Shown: positions 1 through 5,152 of the stretch, piece after piece | Numbering within the stretch: position 1 is the stretch's first letter | Layout of the letters: every line of letters begins with the position of its first letter | Source: Desulfobacterales bacterium | GTDB lineage: Bacteria; Desulfobacterota; Desulfobacteria; Desulfobacterales; RPRI01 | DNA: 5,221 nt | Reading direction: 5' to 3' | Assembly: GCA_030689795.1 (NCBI GenBank) | Contig: JAUYEO010000111.1 | Span: 1-5,221, forward strand | Position numbers and translations under genes: made by a program | The notes under the pieces: model-generated | What the model was told of the DNA's origin: nothing | Seen by the model: only the letters and a program-made list of their open reading frames with translations | Database searches by the model: none

Positions 1-2056
1 TCAGGGACTCGGAAGATTCAGAGTTCTGGAATTTATTACCGGTAAGCCGTATCTGCAAGCCCGCGTTGAACACATAAAAGATAAAGAGTCGAAAGGAAAG
101 GAAACAGAAGCGCTTGTTTCAAACCTGTTGACCCTTTTTGCAAGAATAGTTGAGCTTACTCCCGGCCTTCCGAGGGATATGGCAAACATGGCAAAATCAA
201 TACAGGAGCCTGGAATTCTGGCCGATATGGTTGCCTCGACCATTAACAGTTCTTCGGAGGAAAAACAGAAAATACTTGAAACGGAGGATGTGCGGAAAAG
301 ATTGAAAGAGGTTACAAGGCAGGCTAACCATCACCTTGAAATACTCGAGCTGGGAAACAAAATACAATCCCAGGTCAAGGGCGATATGGAAAAGAGCCAG
401 CGGGAATATTATCTGCGCCAGCAGATGAAAGCTATCCGGGAAGAGCTTGGCGAAAAGGACGATACGGCGGTTGAAATTGACGATTACAGGGCAAAGGTAA
501 AAGAGAAGAACCTGCCTCCGGAAGCGCTTAAAGAAGCGGAACGGGAATTGAACCGCCTTTCACGCATGCATCCATCGTCGGCTGAATATACTGTAGCATC
601 AACATACCTCGACTGGCTTACGACTCTTCCCTGGAATGAAAACACGAAGGATAATCTTGATATAAAAAAAGCAAGAAAAGTTCTGGATGAAGACCATTTC
701 GGGCTTGATAAGGCAAAGAAGCGCGTTATCGAGTTTCTTGCTGTGCGAAAACTGAAGCCGGAATCTAAAGGGCCGATCCTTTGCTTTGCCGGACCTCCGG
801 GAACCGGCAAAACTTCCCTCGGGAAATCAATAGCTCGTGCCCTGGGGCGGAAGTTCATACGCATATCTCTCGGAGGTGTCCGCGATGAGGCGGAGATCAG
901 GGGGCACAGGCGCACATACGTGGGAGCTCTTCCGGGCCGCATTATTCAGGGGATAAGAAGCGCCGGGTCTAATAATCCGGTTTTCATGCTGGATGAAATA
1001 GACAAGGTGGGAAGCGATTTCCGCGGAGATCCTTCGTCGGCTCTTCTTGAGGTGCTTGATCCTGAACAGAATTATTCATTTTCGGACCACTACCTCGATG
1101 TTGCATTTGACCTTTCCAAGGTAATGTTCATTACAACGGCAAACGTGCTTCATACCATTCCGCCTGCCTTAAGAGACAGGATGGAGGTCCTGGAGCTTCT
1201 GGGGTACACGGAAGAAGAGAAGATAAAGATAGCCGGCCGGTACCTTGTCCCCCGCCAGCGGAAAGCGCACGGCCTCAGATCCGACCAGATATTATTTACG
1301 AATGGAGCGGTAAGGCGCGTTATTACCGGCTACACCCGTGAAGCCGGATTAAGGAACCTTGAGAGAGAAATTGCGACGATATGCAGGGGGGTGGCAACGA
1401 AGATAGCGGAAGGCGACGCAGGAAGTGTTGAAATAAAGGTTCAGAACATAGCAAAATATCTTGGGCCCGAACGGATATATCCCGAAGTATTGGCAAGAAC
1501 AACCGTCCCGGGTGTTGCCGTCGGGCTTGCATGGACCCAGGCAGGCGGCGAGATTCTTTTTGTTGAAGCAACAGCCATGAAAGGTAAAAAGGGGCTAATA
1601 CTTACAGGACAGCTCGGAGACGTGATGAAGGAATCCGCAACTGCCGCCCTGAGCTTTATAAGAACAAATGCCGGGGCTTTGGGTATTGAGGAAGAATATT
1701 TTGAAAACCATGAGATACACATACATGTTCCGGCGGGAGCAATTCCGAAAGACGGCCCTTCGGCCGGGGTGACAATGCTGACAGCCTTATATTCGCTCTT
1801 AAAAAACAAACCGGTAGAAAAATATCTTGCCATGACGGGCGAGATTACCTTAAGAGGGCAGGTGCTTCCCGTCGGAGGAATAAAAGAGAAGGTTCTTGCG
1901 GCCCACAATATCGGAATAAAGAGTCTCATTTTGCCGAAGTGGAATGAAAGGGATATTGAAGAGATACCCAAAAAGGTGCAGAAGGAGATAAAGTTTCATT
2001 TTGTGGAAAAGATGCTGGATGTCCTTAAAATTGCTGTTGATAAAAATGATAAATGA
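1..2056 (+). CDS. lon: ATP-dependent Lon protease (LonA type), 5' end cut by the window edge
   Basis: LonA is a cytoplasmic homohexameric AAA+ serine protease that unfolds and degrades misfolded and regulatory proteins. The frame is open from position 2, so the TTG at 128 is internal and not the start. The 684 visible residues begin at a QGLGRFRVLEF segment of the N-terminal substrate-binding domain. By comparison with the usual 780-810 aa, about 100-120 N-terminal residues are missing. A coiled region follows (QREYYLRQQMKAIREELGE). The AAA+ module has Walker A GPPGTGKT at visible residues 264-271 (nt 791-814), the pore-loop segment RRTYVGALPG, Walker B VFMLDE at 327-332 (nt 980-997), sensor-1 TTAN and an arginine-finger LRDRME. 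The C-terminal protease domain has catalytic Ser587 in PKDGPSAG (codon 1760-1762) and catalytic Lys630, the second Lys of GGIKEK (codon 1889-1891). All key residues are present, so it should be active. The TGA stop lies within a dispersed repeat. Confidence 0.97.
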   Translation, partial: QGLGRFRVLEFITGKPYLQARVEHIKDKESKGKETEALVSNLLTLFARIVELTPGLPRDMANMAKSIQEPGILADMVASTINSSSEEKQKILETEDVRKRLKEVTRQANHHLEILELGNKIQSQVKGDMEKSQREYYLRQQMKAIREELGEKDDTAVEIDDYRAKVKEKNLPPEALKEAERELNRLSRMHPSSAEYTVASTYLDWLTTLPWNENTKDNLDIKKARKVLDEDHFGLDKAKKRVIEFLAVRKLKPESKGPILCFAGPPGTGKTSLGKSIARALGRKFIRISLGGVRDEAEIRGHRRTYVGALPGRIIQGIRSAGSNNPVFMLDEIDKVGSDFRGDPSSALLEVLDPEQNYSFSDHYLDVAFDLSKVMFITTANVLHTIPPALRDRMEVLELLGYTEEEKIKIAGRYLVPRQRKAHGLRSDQILFTNGAVRRVITGYTREAGLRNLEREIATICRGVATKIAEGDAGSVEIKVQNIAKYLGPERIYPEVLARTTVPGVAVGLAWTQAGGEILFVEATAMKGKKGLILTGQLGDVMKESATAALSFIRTNAGALGIEEEYFENHEIHIHVPAGAIPKDGPSAGVTMLTALYSLLKNKPVEKYLAMTGEITLRGQVLPVGGIKEKVLAAHNIGIKSLILPKWNERDIEEIPKKVQKEIKFHFVEKMLDVLKIAVDKNDK

Positions 2057-2125
2057 TGCACTCGTAAAAAGTCATAATATGCTCACTCAAAAATCTCAAA
2101 TCCGTTCGCATATTACTTTTTGCGA
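2054..2125 (+). repeat. Palindromic repeat element at the 3' end of lon
   Basis: The element begins with the unit TGATGCACTCGTAAAAAGTC (2054-2073), whose first three bases are the lon stop codon. Arm 2062-2082 pairs with 2108-2125 (18 pairable positions, interrupted by three extra bases in the left arm), enclosing a loop of about 25 nt. The right part, 2088-2125, is 35/38 identical to the reverse complement of 5100-5137 at the other end of the window. No T-tract follows on the + strand, so it is not a textbook intrinsic terminator, but it could protect the lon mRNA 3' end. It is best read as a REP- or MITE-like dispersed element. Confidence 0.75.
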
Positions 2126-2137
2126 AGATATTAAAAA

Positions 2138-2154
2138 TGACGGTTCGTAAAAAG
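2138..2154 (+). repeat. Partial copy of the TCGTAAAAAG repeat just before rlpA
   Basis: TGACGGTTCGTAAAAAG resembles the repeat unit seen at 4966-4985 (TGATGGTTTCGTAAAAAGTC) but has one base fewer before TCG and lacks the final TC. It ends only 8 nt before the rlpA start codon, so the rlpA translation-initiation region appears partly repeat-derived. No strong Shine-Dalgarno sequence is visible; the closest purine stretch is GCGGAA. Confidence 0.45.
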
Positions 2155-2162
2155 CGGAACAG

Positions 2163-2915
2163 ATGAAATTTGCGACAAAATTAATTTTCAAAAGATATTT
2201 TCCGGTATGGATTCTTTTTCTTTTCTTCTTATGCAGCTGTTCCGCCGGCAGATCACCTTCACCTGTTTCCCGCCCCGCTCCCGGATATCCGAGACCATAC
2301 CAGGTTTTCGGGAAATGGTATCAGCCTGTTCCCGACTCCAAAGGTTTTCGCGAACGAGGTCTCGCATCCTGGTACGGCAGGGATTTTCACGGTAAAAAGA
2401 CCGCGAACGGGGAAATTTACGATATGCATGAAATGACGGCCGCCCATAAGACCCTCCCTCTCGGCACATATGTGAAGGTATTTAACCTTGATAATGATAA
2501 AGAGACAGAGGTCAGGGTCAATGACAGGGGGCCTTTTGTGAGAGGGAGAATAATTGACCTTTCCTATGAAGCGGCAAGAAGGATCGGCGTGGTCGGCCCC
2601 GGCACGGCGTCTGTAGAGATAAACGCCATAGGCCAGGAAGTTAAATCAGGTACTGATAAGGTCGTTCCTGTAGATTATAATACCGGCAATTTTACATTCC
2701 AGGTCGGGGCTTTTATCGATAAAACAAACGCCGAAAGACTTAAGAATAAACTCGATGAAAAATATCAGAATGCGCATATAACCGTTTATGACAGCGGGGA
2801 CAGGATTTATTACAGAGTGCGGGTTGGGAAATGCTCAAACCTTTCAACGGCTGCCGAATATGAGAAACTTCTGGCAAAAGACGGATATACCGACGTCTTT
2901 ACGGTTGCTGAATAG
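2163..2915 (+). CDS. rlpA: RlpA-like septal ring lytic transglycosylase, lipoprotein with SPOR domain
   Basis: RlpA proteins are outer-membrane lipoproteins that bind denuded septal peptidoglycan, and some members cleave it as lytic transglycosylases during daughter-cell separation. The 250-aa product starts with a basic stretch and a hydrophobic core (WILFLFFL), followed by a lipobox LCSC. Cys26 is the likely lipidated residue. The double-psi beta-barrel spans about residues 65-155 (RGLASWYG...TANGEIYD...MTAAHKTLPLGT...VRVNDRGPF...IDLSYEAARRIG). It keeps His95 and Asp121, which correspond to the catalytic pair described for Pseudomonas RlpA, so enzymatic activity is plausible. A SPOR domain at about 175-248 (FTFQVGAFIDKTNAERL...YYRVRVGKC) should target it to the septum. 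The ATG at 2163 is chosen because it gives the complete signal peptide. The gene lies 106 nt after lon on the same strand. Co-transcription is possible but the gap contains a hairpin repeat. Confidence 0.93.
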   Translation: MKFATKLIFKRYFPVWILFLFFLCSCSAGRSPSPVSRPAPGYPRPYQVFGKWYQPVPDSKGFRERGLASWYGRDFHGKKTANGEIYDMHEMTAAHKTLPLGTYVKVFNLDNDKETEVRVNDRGPFVRGRIIDLSYEAARRIGVVGPGTASVEINAIGQEVKSGTDKVVPVDYNTGNFTFQVGAFIDKTNAERLKNKLDEKYQNAHITVYDSGDRIYYRVRVGKCSNLSTAAEYEKLLAKDGYTDVFTVAE

Positions 2916-3133
2916 AAGGAGATTGAAGTCCTCTTTGCCGGCTCTTGCATGGTTTAAAAGCCGGTTAAAAACGGAGTGGCCGATATTCGGCTTCTTGTCC
3001 AGGCTCATATTACCGACTCCAGATAGGGGCGCATCGCATACTATGATATCTCGAGTAGCGAGACTGTGTTTTATATAAATTCCGTAAAATATACGGGAAA
3101 ATGAGACCGTTGAAGAACATTTAATGGTGTGAA
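2916..3133. other. Gap between rlpA and fic with no convincing gene
   Basis: This 218-nt stretch starts with an AAGGAG motif (2916-2921) directly after the rlpA stop, but no ATG, GTG or TTG lies at a sensible distance; the only TTG is 2 nt away. Small stem-loops occur at 2938-2991, at 3049-3063 (TCTCG / CGAGA) and at 3088-3102 (CCGTA / TACGG). A short open stretch without a start encodes YYDISSSETVFYINSVKYTGK before a TGA at about 3107, which could be a gene remnant or chance. No clear promoter for fic was found. Confidence 0.4.
2938..2991 (+). terminator. Two small stem-loops after rlpA, possible weak terminator
   Basis: The first stem is CCGGCT (2938-2943) with AGCCGG (2959-2964) and a 15-nt loop. 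The second is GCCGA (2979-2983) with TCGGC (2987-2991) and a 3-nt loop, followed by TTCTTGT. Their position 23-76 nt after the rlpA stop fits transcription termination, but the stems are short and the T-tract is weak. The call is tentative. Confidence 0.3.
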
Positions 3134-4057
3134 ATGATAAAAACCTTGAAGCCCGTCTTTAAGATCACCAATCGGATCACTGCCGGGCTGACCCAAATTG
3201 AGCGGGCCCGAGGGTTTCTGGAGGCTGCTACTCTGTCCGAAACTTGGGTCCGTGAGATGGGCCGCTGCGCTTTGATCCTGGAAGCCCACCATACCACGCA
3301 CATCGAGGGAACGCGCCTGACGCTGGAACAAGCCGAGCAACTCCTGGCAGGCAAGCCGGTTCCCGAAGCCCATCCTGATGACGTTCGGGAACTTCTGAAC
3401 TACAAAAAGGCGTTCGAATTCGTTTCCGAGTATCTCGAATACGGCGGGCCGATCACCGAAGGGCTGGTCAGGGAAATCCACAAGCGGCTGGTGGAAGGAG
3501 TCCGAGGCGGAGCCGCGAATCCGGGCGAATACCGGAAAATCCAGAATTACGTGGTCAACTCCGTTACCGGAGAGACGGTCTATACGCCGCCTCCGGCGCA
3601 CGATGTGTCGTTCATGATGGCTGAGCTGGTGGACTGGCTCAACCAGGAACAGGATATCCATCCGGTTCTGGTGAGCGGAATTTCTCAATTCCAGTTCGTG
3701 CATATCCACCCGTTCCTAGACGGCAACGGCCGAACGTCCCGGCTTCTTACCACTTTATGCCTCTATCGGACAGGATATGATTTCAAGCGGCTGTTCACGA
3801 TCAGCGAATATTACGACCGGGACAGGCTTGCTTTCTACCGGGCGATCCAGAGCGTCCGAGAGCGCGGAATGGACATGACCGGCTGGTTGGGAATACTTCG
3901 TCGAAGGTTTGACAACCCAGCTTGCCGAGGTCAGAGACCGTGGCGAACAGGCCATCCGACGGGACGTACTCGTCAAAGAGCATCGACTTTCGGGCCGTCA
4001 GGCCAAGGCCATCGGCTACATCCAGGAGAACGGAAATCTGACCATACAGAATTTTGA
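3134..4057 (+). CDS. Fic-family protein (AMPylation-type catalytic domain), frameshifted C-terminus
   Basis: Fic domains transfer AMP or related groups from nucleotides to hydroxyl side chains of target proteins. This ORF has an N-terminal Fic_N-like helical region from residue 1. T54-x-x-x-E58-G59 (TTHIEG) matches the (S/T)xxxE(G/N) inhibitory helix placed N-terminal to the catalytic domain, a class II arrangement. The Fic core carries HPFLDGNGRTSR at 192-203, with the catalytic His192 and the nucleotide-binding loop intact. The ATG at 3134 is the first possible start after an in-frame TAA at 3122. MIKTLKPVFKITNRITAG looks like a normal family N-terminus, although no strong Shine-Dalgarno is seen. 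After W251-L252 the frame departs from the family, and the last 55 residues (253-307), rich in R, G and P, are nonsense. The expected continuation EYFVEGLTTQLAEV is in the next frame, because of an extra G at about 3889-3891. Corrected, the gene runs 3134-4184 and encodes 349 aa, which is normal family length. Its base composition is richer in GC than lon, suggesting transfer. Confidence 0.88.
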   Translation: MIKTLKPVFKITNRITAGLTQIERARGFLEAATLSETWVREMGRCALILEAHHTTHIEGTRLTLEQAEQLLAGKPVPEAHPDDVRELLNYKKAFEFVSEYLEYGGPITEGLVREIHKRLVEGVRGGAANPGEYRKIQNYVVNSVTGETVYTPPPAHDVSFMMAELVDWLNQEQDIHPVLVSGISQFQFVHIHPFLDGNGRTSRLLTTLCLYRTGYDFKRLFTISEYYDRDRLAFYRAIQSVRERGMDMTGWLGILRRRFDNPACRGQRPWRTGHPTGRTRQRASTFGPSGQGHRLHPGERKSDHTEF

Positions 4058-4184
4058 AGACCTGTGCCCCGAGGTCAACCGTCGGACTCTGCAGCGCGAC
4101 CTGAAAGCGATGGTGGATCGAGGTATAGTCGTAACCGAAGGTGGAACCCATCATCTGCTCTACCGCCTGGCGGAAATGAATTGA
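3909..4184 (+). CDS. C-terminal winged-helix part of the Fic protein, separated by the frameshift
   Basis: This is the second half of the broken fic gene and not an independent gene. Its frame joins the catalytic part at 3891 (EYFVEGLTTQLAEVRDRG). It contains a linker helix and then a winged helix-turn-helix: SGRQAKAIGYIQENG, LTIQNFEDLC, and a recognition-helix-like NRRTLQRDLKAMVDRG at about residues 315-330 of the corrected 349-aa protein, ending in the wing TEGGTHHLLYRL. Winged helices at this position are usual in one large group of Fic proteins and may bind DNA or help oligomerisation. The TTG at 3909 has GAAGG only a few bases upstream, so separate initiation is not convincing. The TGA at 4182-4184 is followed in frame by a further short open stretch made of repeats. 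Confidence 0.72.
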   Translation: MTTQLAEVRDRGEQAIRRDVLVKEHRLSGRQAKAIGYIQENGNLTIQNFEDLCPEVNRRTLQRDLKAMVDRGIVVTEGGTHHLLYRLAEMN

Positions 4185-4186
4185 TC

Positions 4187-4280
4187 TTTGCGACAGGTTT
4201 GCGACAATGTTTGTGACATGACTTACGACAAACTCATGACACGGAGCTATGACAAGCTGTGATACCGAGCTATGATATGG
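4187..4280 (+). repeat. Degenerate tandem array of about 12-nt TTTGCGACA-like units
   Basis: Eight imperfect units start at 4187, 4198, 4210, 4222, 4235, 4247, 4257 and 4270. Each carries a core like TTTGCGACA, TTTGTGACA, CTTACGACA or CTATGACA, decaying to TGATA at the right. The spacing is 10-13 nt. The array begins 3 nt after the Fic stop. Read in the Fic C-terminal frame it would give LRQVCDNVCDMTYDKL and similar residues before a TGA at 4260-4262. The decay from left to right suggests an old tandem expansion. Confidence 0.6.
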
Positions 4281-4345
4281 CCCTGTCGTCCCGCCGGAAT
4301 TATGGAGAGAATCAAATCAAACCGGACAAAAATAATCTTTTGAAC

Positions 4346-4508
4346 ATATGAGCCGCTTGCAAAAGCCCCTCTCCCCTCCCTTGACGGGAGGGGATTAAGG
4401 GGAGGGTGAAGGAATAACTCATTGATAGCTCTAATCTTTTACCCCTCACCCTAACCCTCTCCCGCAAGGGGAGATGGGATTTTCGAGAGTTTTGCAATTG
4501 GCTCATAT
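4346..4508. mobile_element. 163-bp palindromic MITE/REP-like element with 19-nt terminal inverted repeats
   Basis: The left end ATATGAGCCGCTTGCAAAA (4346-4364) matches the reverse complement of the right end (4490-4508) at 17 of 19 positions. Inside, each half carries a GC-rich hairpin: CCCCTCCC-TTGAC-GGGAGGGG in the left half and TCTCCC-GCAAG-GGGAGA in the right. The inner segments GGGTGA and TCACCC also pair, so the whole element could fold as one long cruciform. The C-rich core ACCCTAACCCTCTCCCGC resembles a dispersed repeat common in many proteobacterial genomes, by recollection. No transposase is present. An antisense open frame across it is only the repeat read as protein. Confidence 0.75.
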
Positions 4509-4571
4509 TGATTAAATAAGCAGGACTTTATTGAAATCAAGAAGTGTGATAAGAAAGATATGTATTTTCAA

Positions 4572-4596
4572 CCCCCCGCGTTACTGAAACGGGGGG
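4572..4596. terminator. GC-rich stem-loop upstream of the toxin-antitoxin-like pair
   Basis: CCCCCCG (4572-4578) pairs with CGGGGGG (4590-4596) around an 11-nt loop. Neither strand has a following T-tract, so the call as terminator is weak. It may insulate the downstream pair from the repeat region, or be another small palindromic repeat. Confidence 0.3.
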
Positions 4597-4611
4597 GCAT
4601 CACTTAATCTG

Positions 4612-4640
4612 TTCATTTAAACAACAGAATAAAATATTAT
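4612..4640 (+). promoter_or_regulatory. Possible sigma70-like promoter for the small two-gene unit
   Basis: TTCATT (4612-4617) and TATTAT (4635-4640) are separated by 17 nt. The -10 match is good and the -35 match is poor. A perfect TATAAT also occurs at 4651-4656 but lies too close to the GTG at 4659 unless the mRNA is leaderless or starts inside the ORF. Both are suggestions from an AT-rich stretch. Confidence 0.25.
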
Positions 4641-4658
4641 AAGGGTTCTTTATAATAC

Positions 4659-4805
4659 GTGGCACAAGACCAAAAGGAAACCGTAAATATACGGATCGAT
4701 GAAATCCCTCAGCTTATTAACGTGATTAAAAGCACCATGGGGACATCCAGTGCGCCGGTTAATAGTCGAACAATTTTAGTTCAGGAGTTTAACAGGTGCT
4801 TATAA
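4659..4805 (+). CDS. 48-aa small protein, candidate antitoxin with ribbon-helix-helix-like layout
   Basis: The frame starts with GTG at 4659, preceded by AAGGG at 4641-4645 with a rather long 13-nt gap and by an in-frame TAA at 4653. It ends at TAA 4803-4805. I do not recognise the protein by family. Its layout is a short strand-like ETVNIRID (residues 7-14), a helix-like EIPQLINVIKSTM (15-27), a GTSS turn and a second helix-like segment ending EFNRCL. This is the order of a minimal ribbon-helix-helix DNA-binding antitoxin. The strongest support for it being real is context: its last 10 nt overlap the next ORF, whose Shine-Dalgarno AGGAG lies inside this gene. Such coupling is typical of toxin-antitoxin operons with the antitoxin first. 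The antitoxin role is inferred, and the length is short even for such proteins. Confidence 0.5.
   Translation: MAQDQKETVNIRIDEIPQLINVIKSTMGTSSAPVNSRTILVQEFNRCL
4783..4787 (+). promoter_or_regulatory. Shine-Dalgarno AGGAG deciding the GTG start at 4796
   Basis: AGGAG lies 8 nt before the GTG at 4796, an ideal distance, within the 3' end of the preceding small ORF. It supports the GTG as the true start and indicates translational coupling between the two small genes. Confidence 0.6.
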
Positions 4806-4996
4806 CTGAGTATTTTAAGAAAATTGAAATAAACATTGCCGCCTGTCCGAATGTAATTGAGTCACAACTCACAAAAGATATCCGTTCTCTTCACATTGGT
4901 ATCGTTGAAGGAATGCTCACATTTACAGATGAATCTGTTCTCTATTTTATCGAATTTGTGAACGTTGATGGTTTCGTAAAAAGTCAAAATTTGTAA
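4796..4996 (+). pseudogene. Truncated TumE/DUF6516-like toxin, interrupted by a palindromic element
   Basis: The 66-aa ORF begins MLITEYFKKIEINIAACPNVIESQ and continues SLHIGIVEGMLTFTDESV with LYFIEFVNVD. This resembles the N-terminal half of TumE/DUF6516 proteins, putative type II toxins that usually begin with a LIxxYFxxIE helix and contain a GxIxGxxxFxDGSxLxxxEFVDVE-like block. That resemblance is from memory of the family. Family members are usually about 100-120 aa. Here native sequence stops at NVD (about residue 58), and the last residues GFVKSQNL are encoded by the arm of an inverted repeat (from 4961), ending at TAA. The C-terminal half, including its conserved aromatic and histidine-rich part, is missing, and downstream sequence up to the window end is repeat only. 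The toxin is therefore probably inactive. The GTG start is supported by an ideal AGGAG and a 10-nt overlap with the upstream gene. Confidence 0.55.
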
Positions 4997-5092
4997 TTGC
5001 TACCACAATATATGGTGGCAGAGCAATTCTTAAGACACCTTATATCGTGGTTAAAAAATTTCCGCCCGACTTTTTACGAAACCATCAACGTT
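4961..5092. mobile_element. 132-bp element with perfect 25-bp inverted arms
   Basis: Positions 4961-4985 and 5068-5092 are exact reverse complements over 25 nt, each containing the TGATGGTTTCGTAAAAAGTC unit. The 82-nt centre has its own stem: AATTGCT (4995-5001) with AGCAATT (5022-5028), and inside it CCAC with GTGG. A second inverted match, ACCACAATATATGGTG-like (about 5002-5017 against 5037-5053), permits an alternative fold. AACGTT or AACGTTGAT occurs on both outer sides, which could be a target duplication, although it is partly palindromic itself. No coding capacity is visible. It reads as a MITE-like insertion that truncated the toxin gene. Confidence 0.7.
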
Positions 5093-5137
5093 GATAGACT
5101 CGTAAAAAGTCATATGTGAACGGATTTGAGATTTTTG
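5092..5137 (+). repeat. Third right-end copy of the TCGTAAAAAGTC repeat, with the 38-nt block shared with the lon 3' region
   Basis: TGATAGACTCGTAAAAAGTC (5092-5111) keeps the same spacing as the copies at 2054 and 4966. The stretch 5100-5137 matches the reverse complement of 2088-2125 at 35 of 38 positions, including an identical GAACGGATTTGAGATTTTTG segment. It begins inside the palindrome ATCAACGTTGAT where the preceding element ends, so the two copies are directly abutted or nested. Confidence 0.7.
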
Positions 5138-5152
5138 GGGAATAGATTTTTA

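Noticed and set aside
128..130. TTG as the start codon of Lon
   Set aside because: The same frame is open to the window edge and encodes recognisable Lon sequence (QGLGRFRVLEF) upstream, so the gene is simply cut by the edge.
484..942. Antisense 152-aa frame inside lon
   Set aside because: It is a shadow of lon on the other strand, with no family resemblance and no ribosome binding site of note. The antisense frames at 1323-1571 and 1441-1971 are rejected for the same reason.
2924..3078. 51-aa TTG-start frame after rlpA
   Set aside because: The AAGGAG motif is only 2 nt from the TTG, the product resembles nothing I know, and the frame is probably chance.
3071..3709. 212-aa antisense frame across fic
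   Set aside because: It lies opposite the well-supported Fic catalytic domain, and its sequence is the mirror of GC-rich codons without a recognisable fold.
3889..3891. Programmed ribosomal frameshift in fic
   Set aside because: There is no classical slippery heptamer or strong downstream stem near TTGGGAA, so an ordinary one-base insertion is simpler.
4187..4280. CRISPR array
   Set aside because: The units are about 12 nt, degenerate and contiguous, without unique spacers of 30-40 nt, and no cas gene is present.
4312..4506. 64-aa antisense frame containing SHLPLRERVRVRG
   Set aside because: It is the translation of the palindromic C-rich repeat element. This peptide is a familiar artefact of such repeats and not a real protein.
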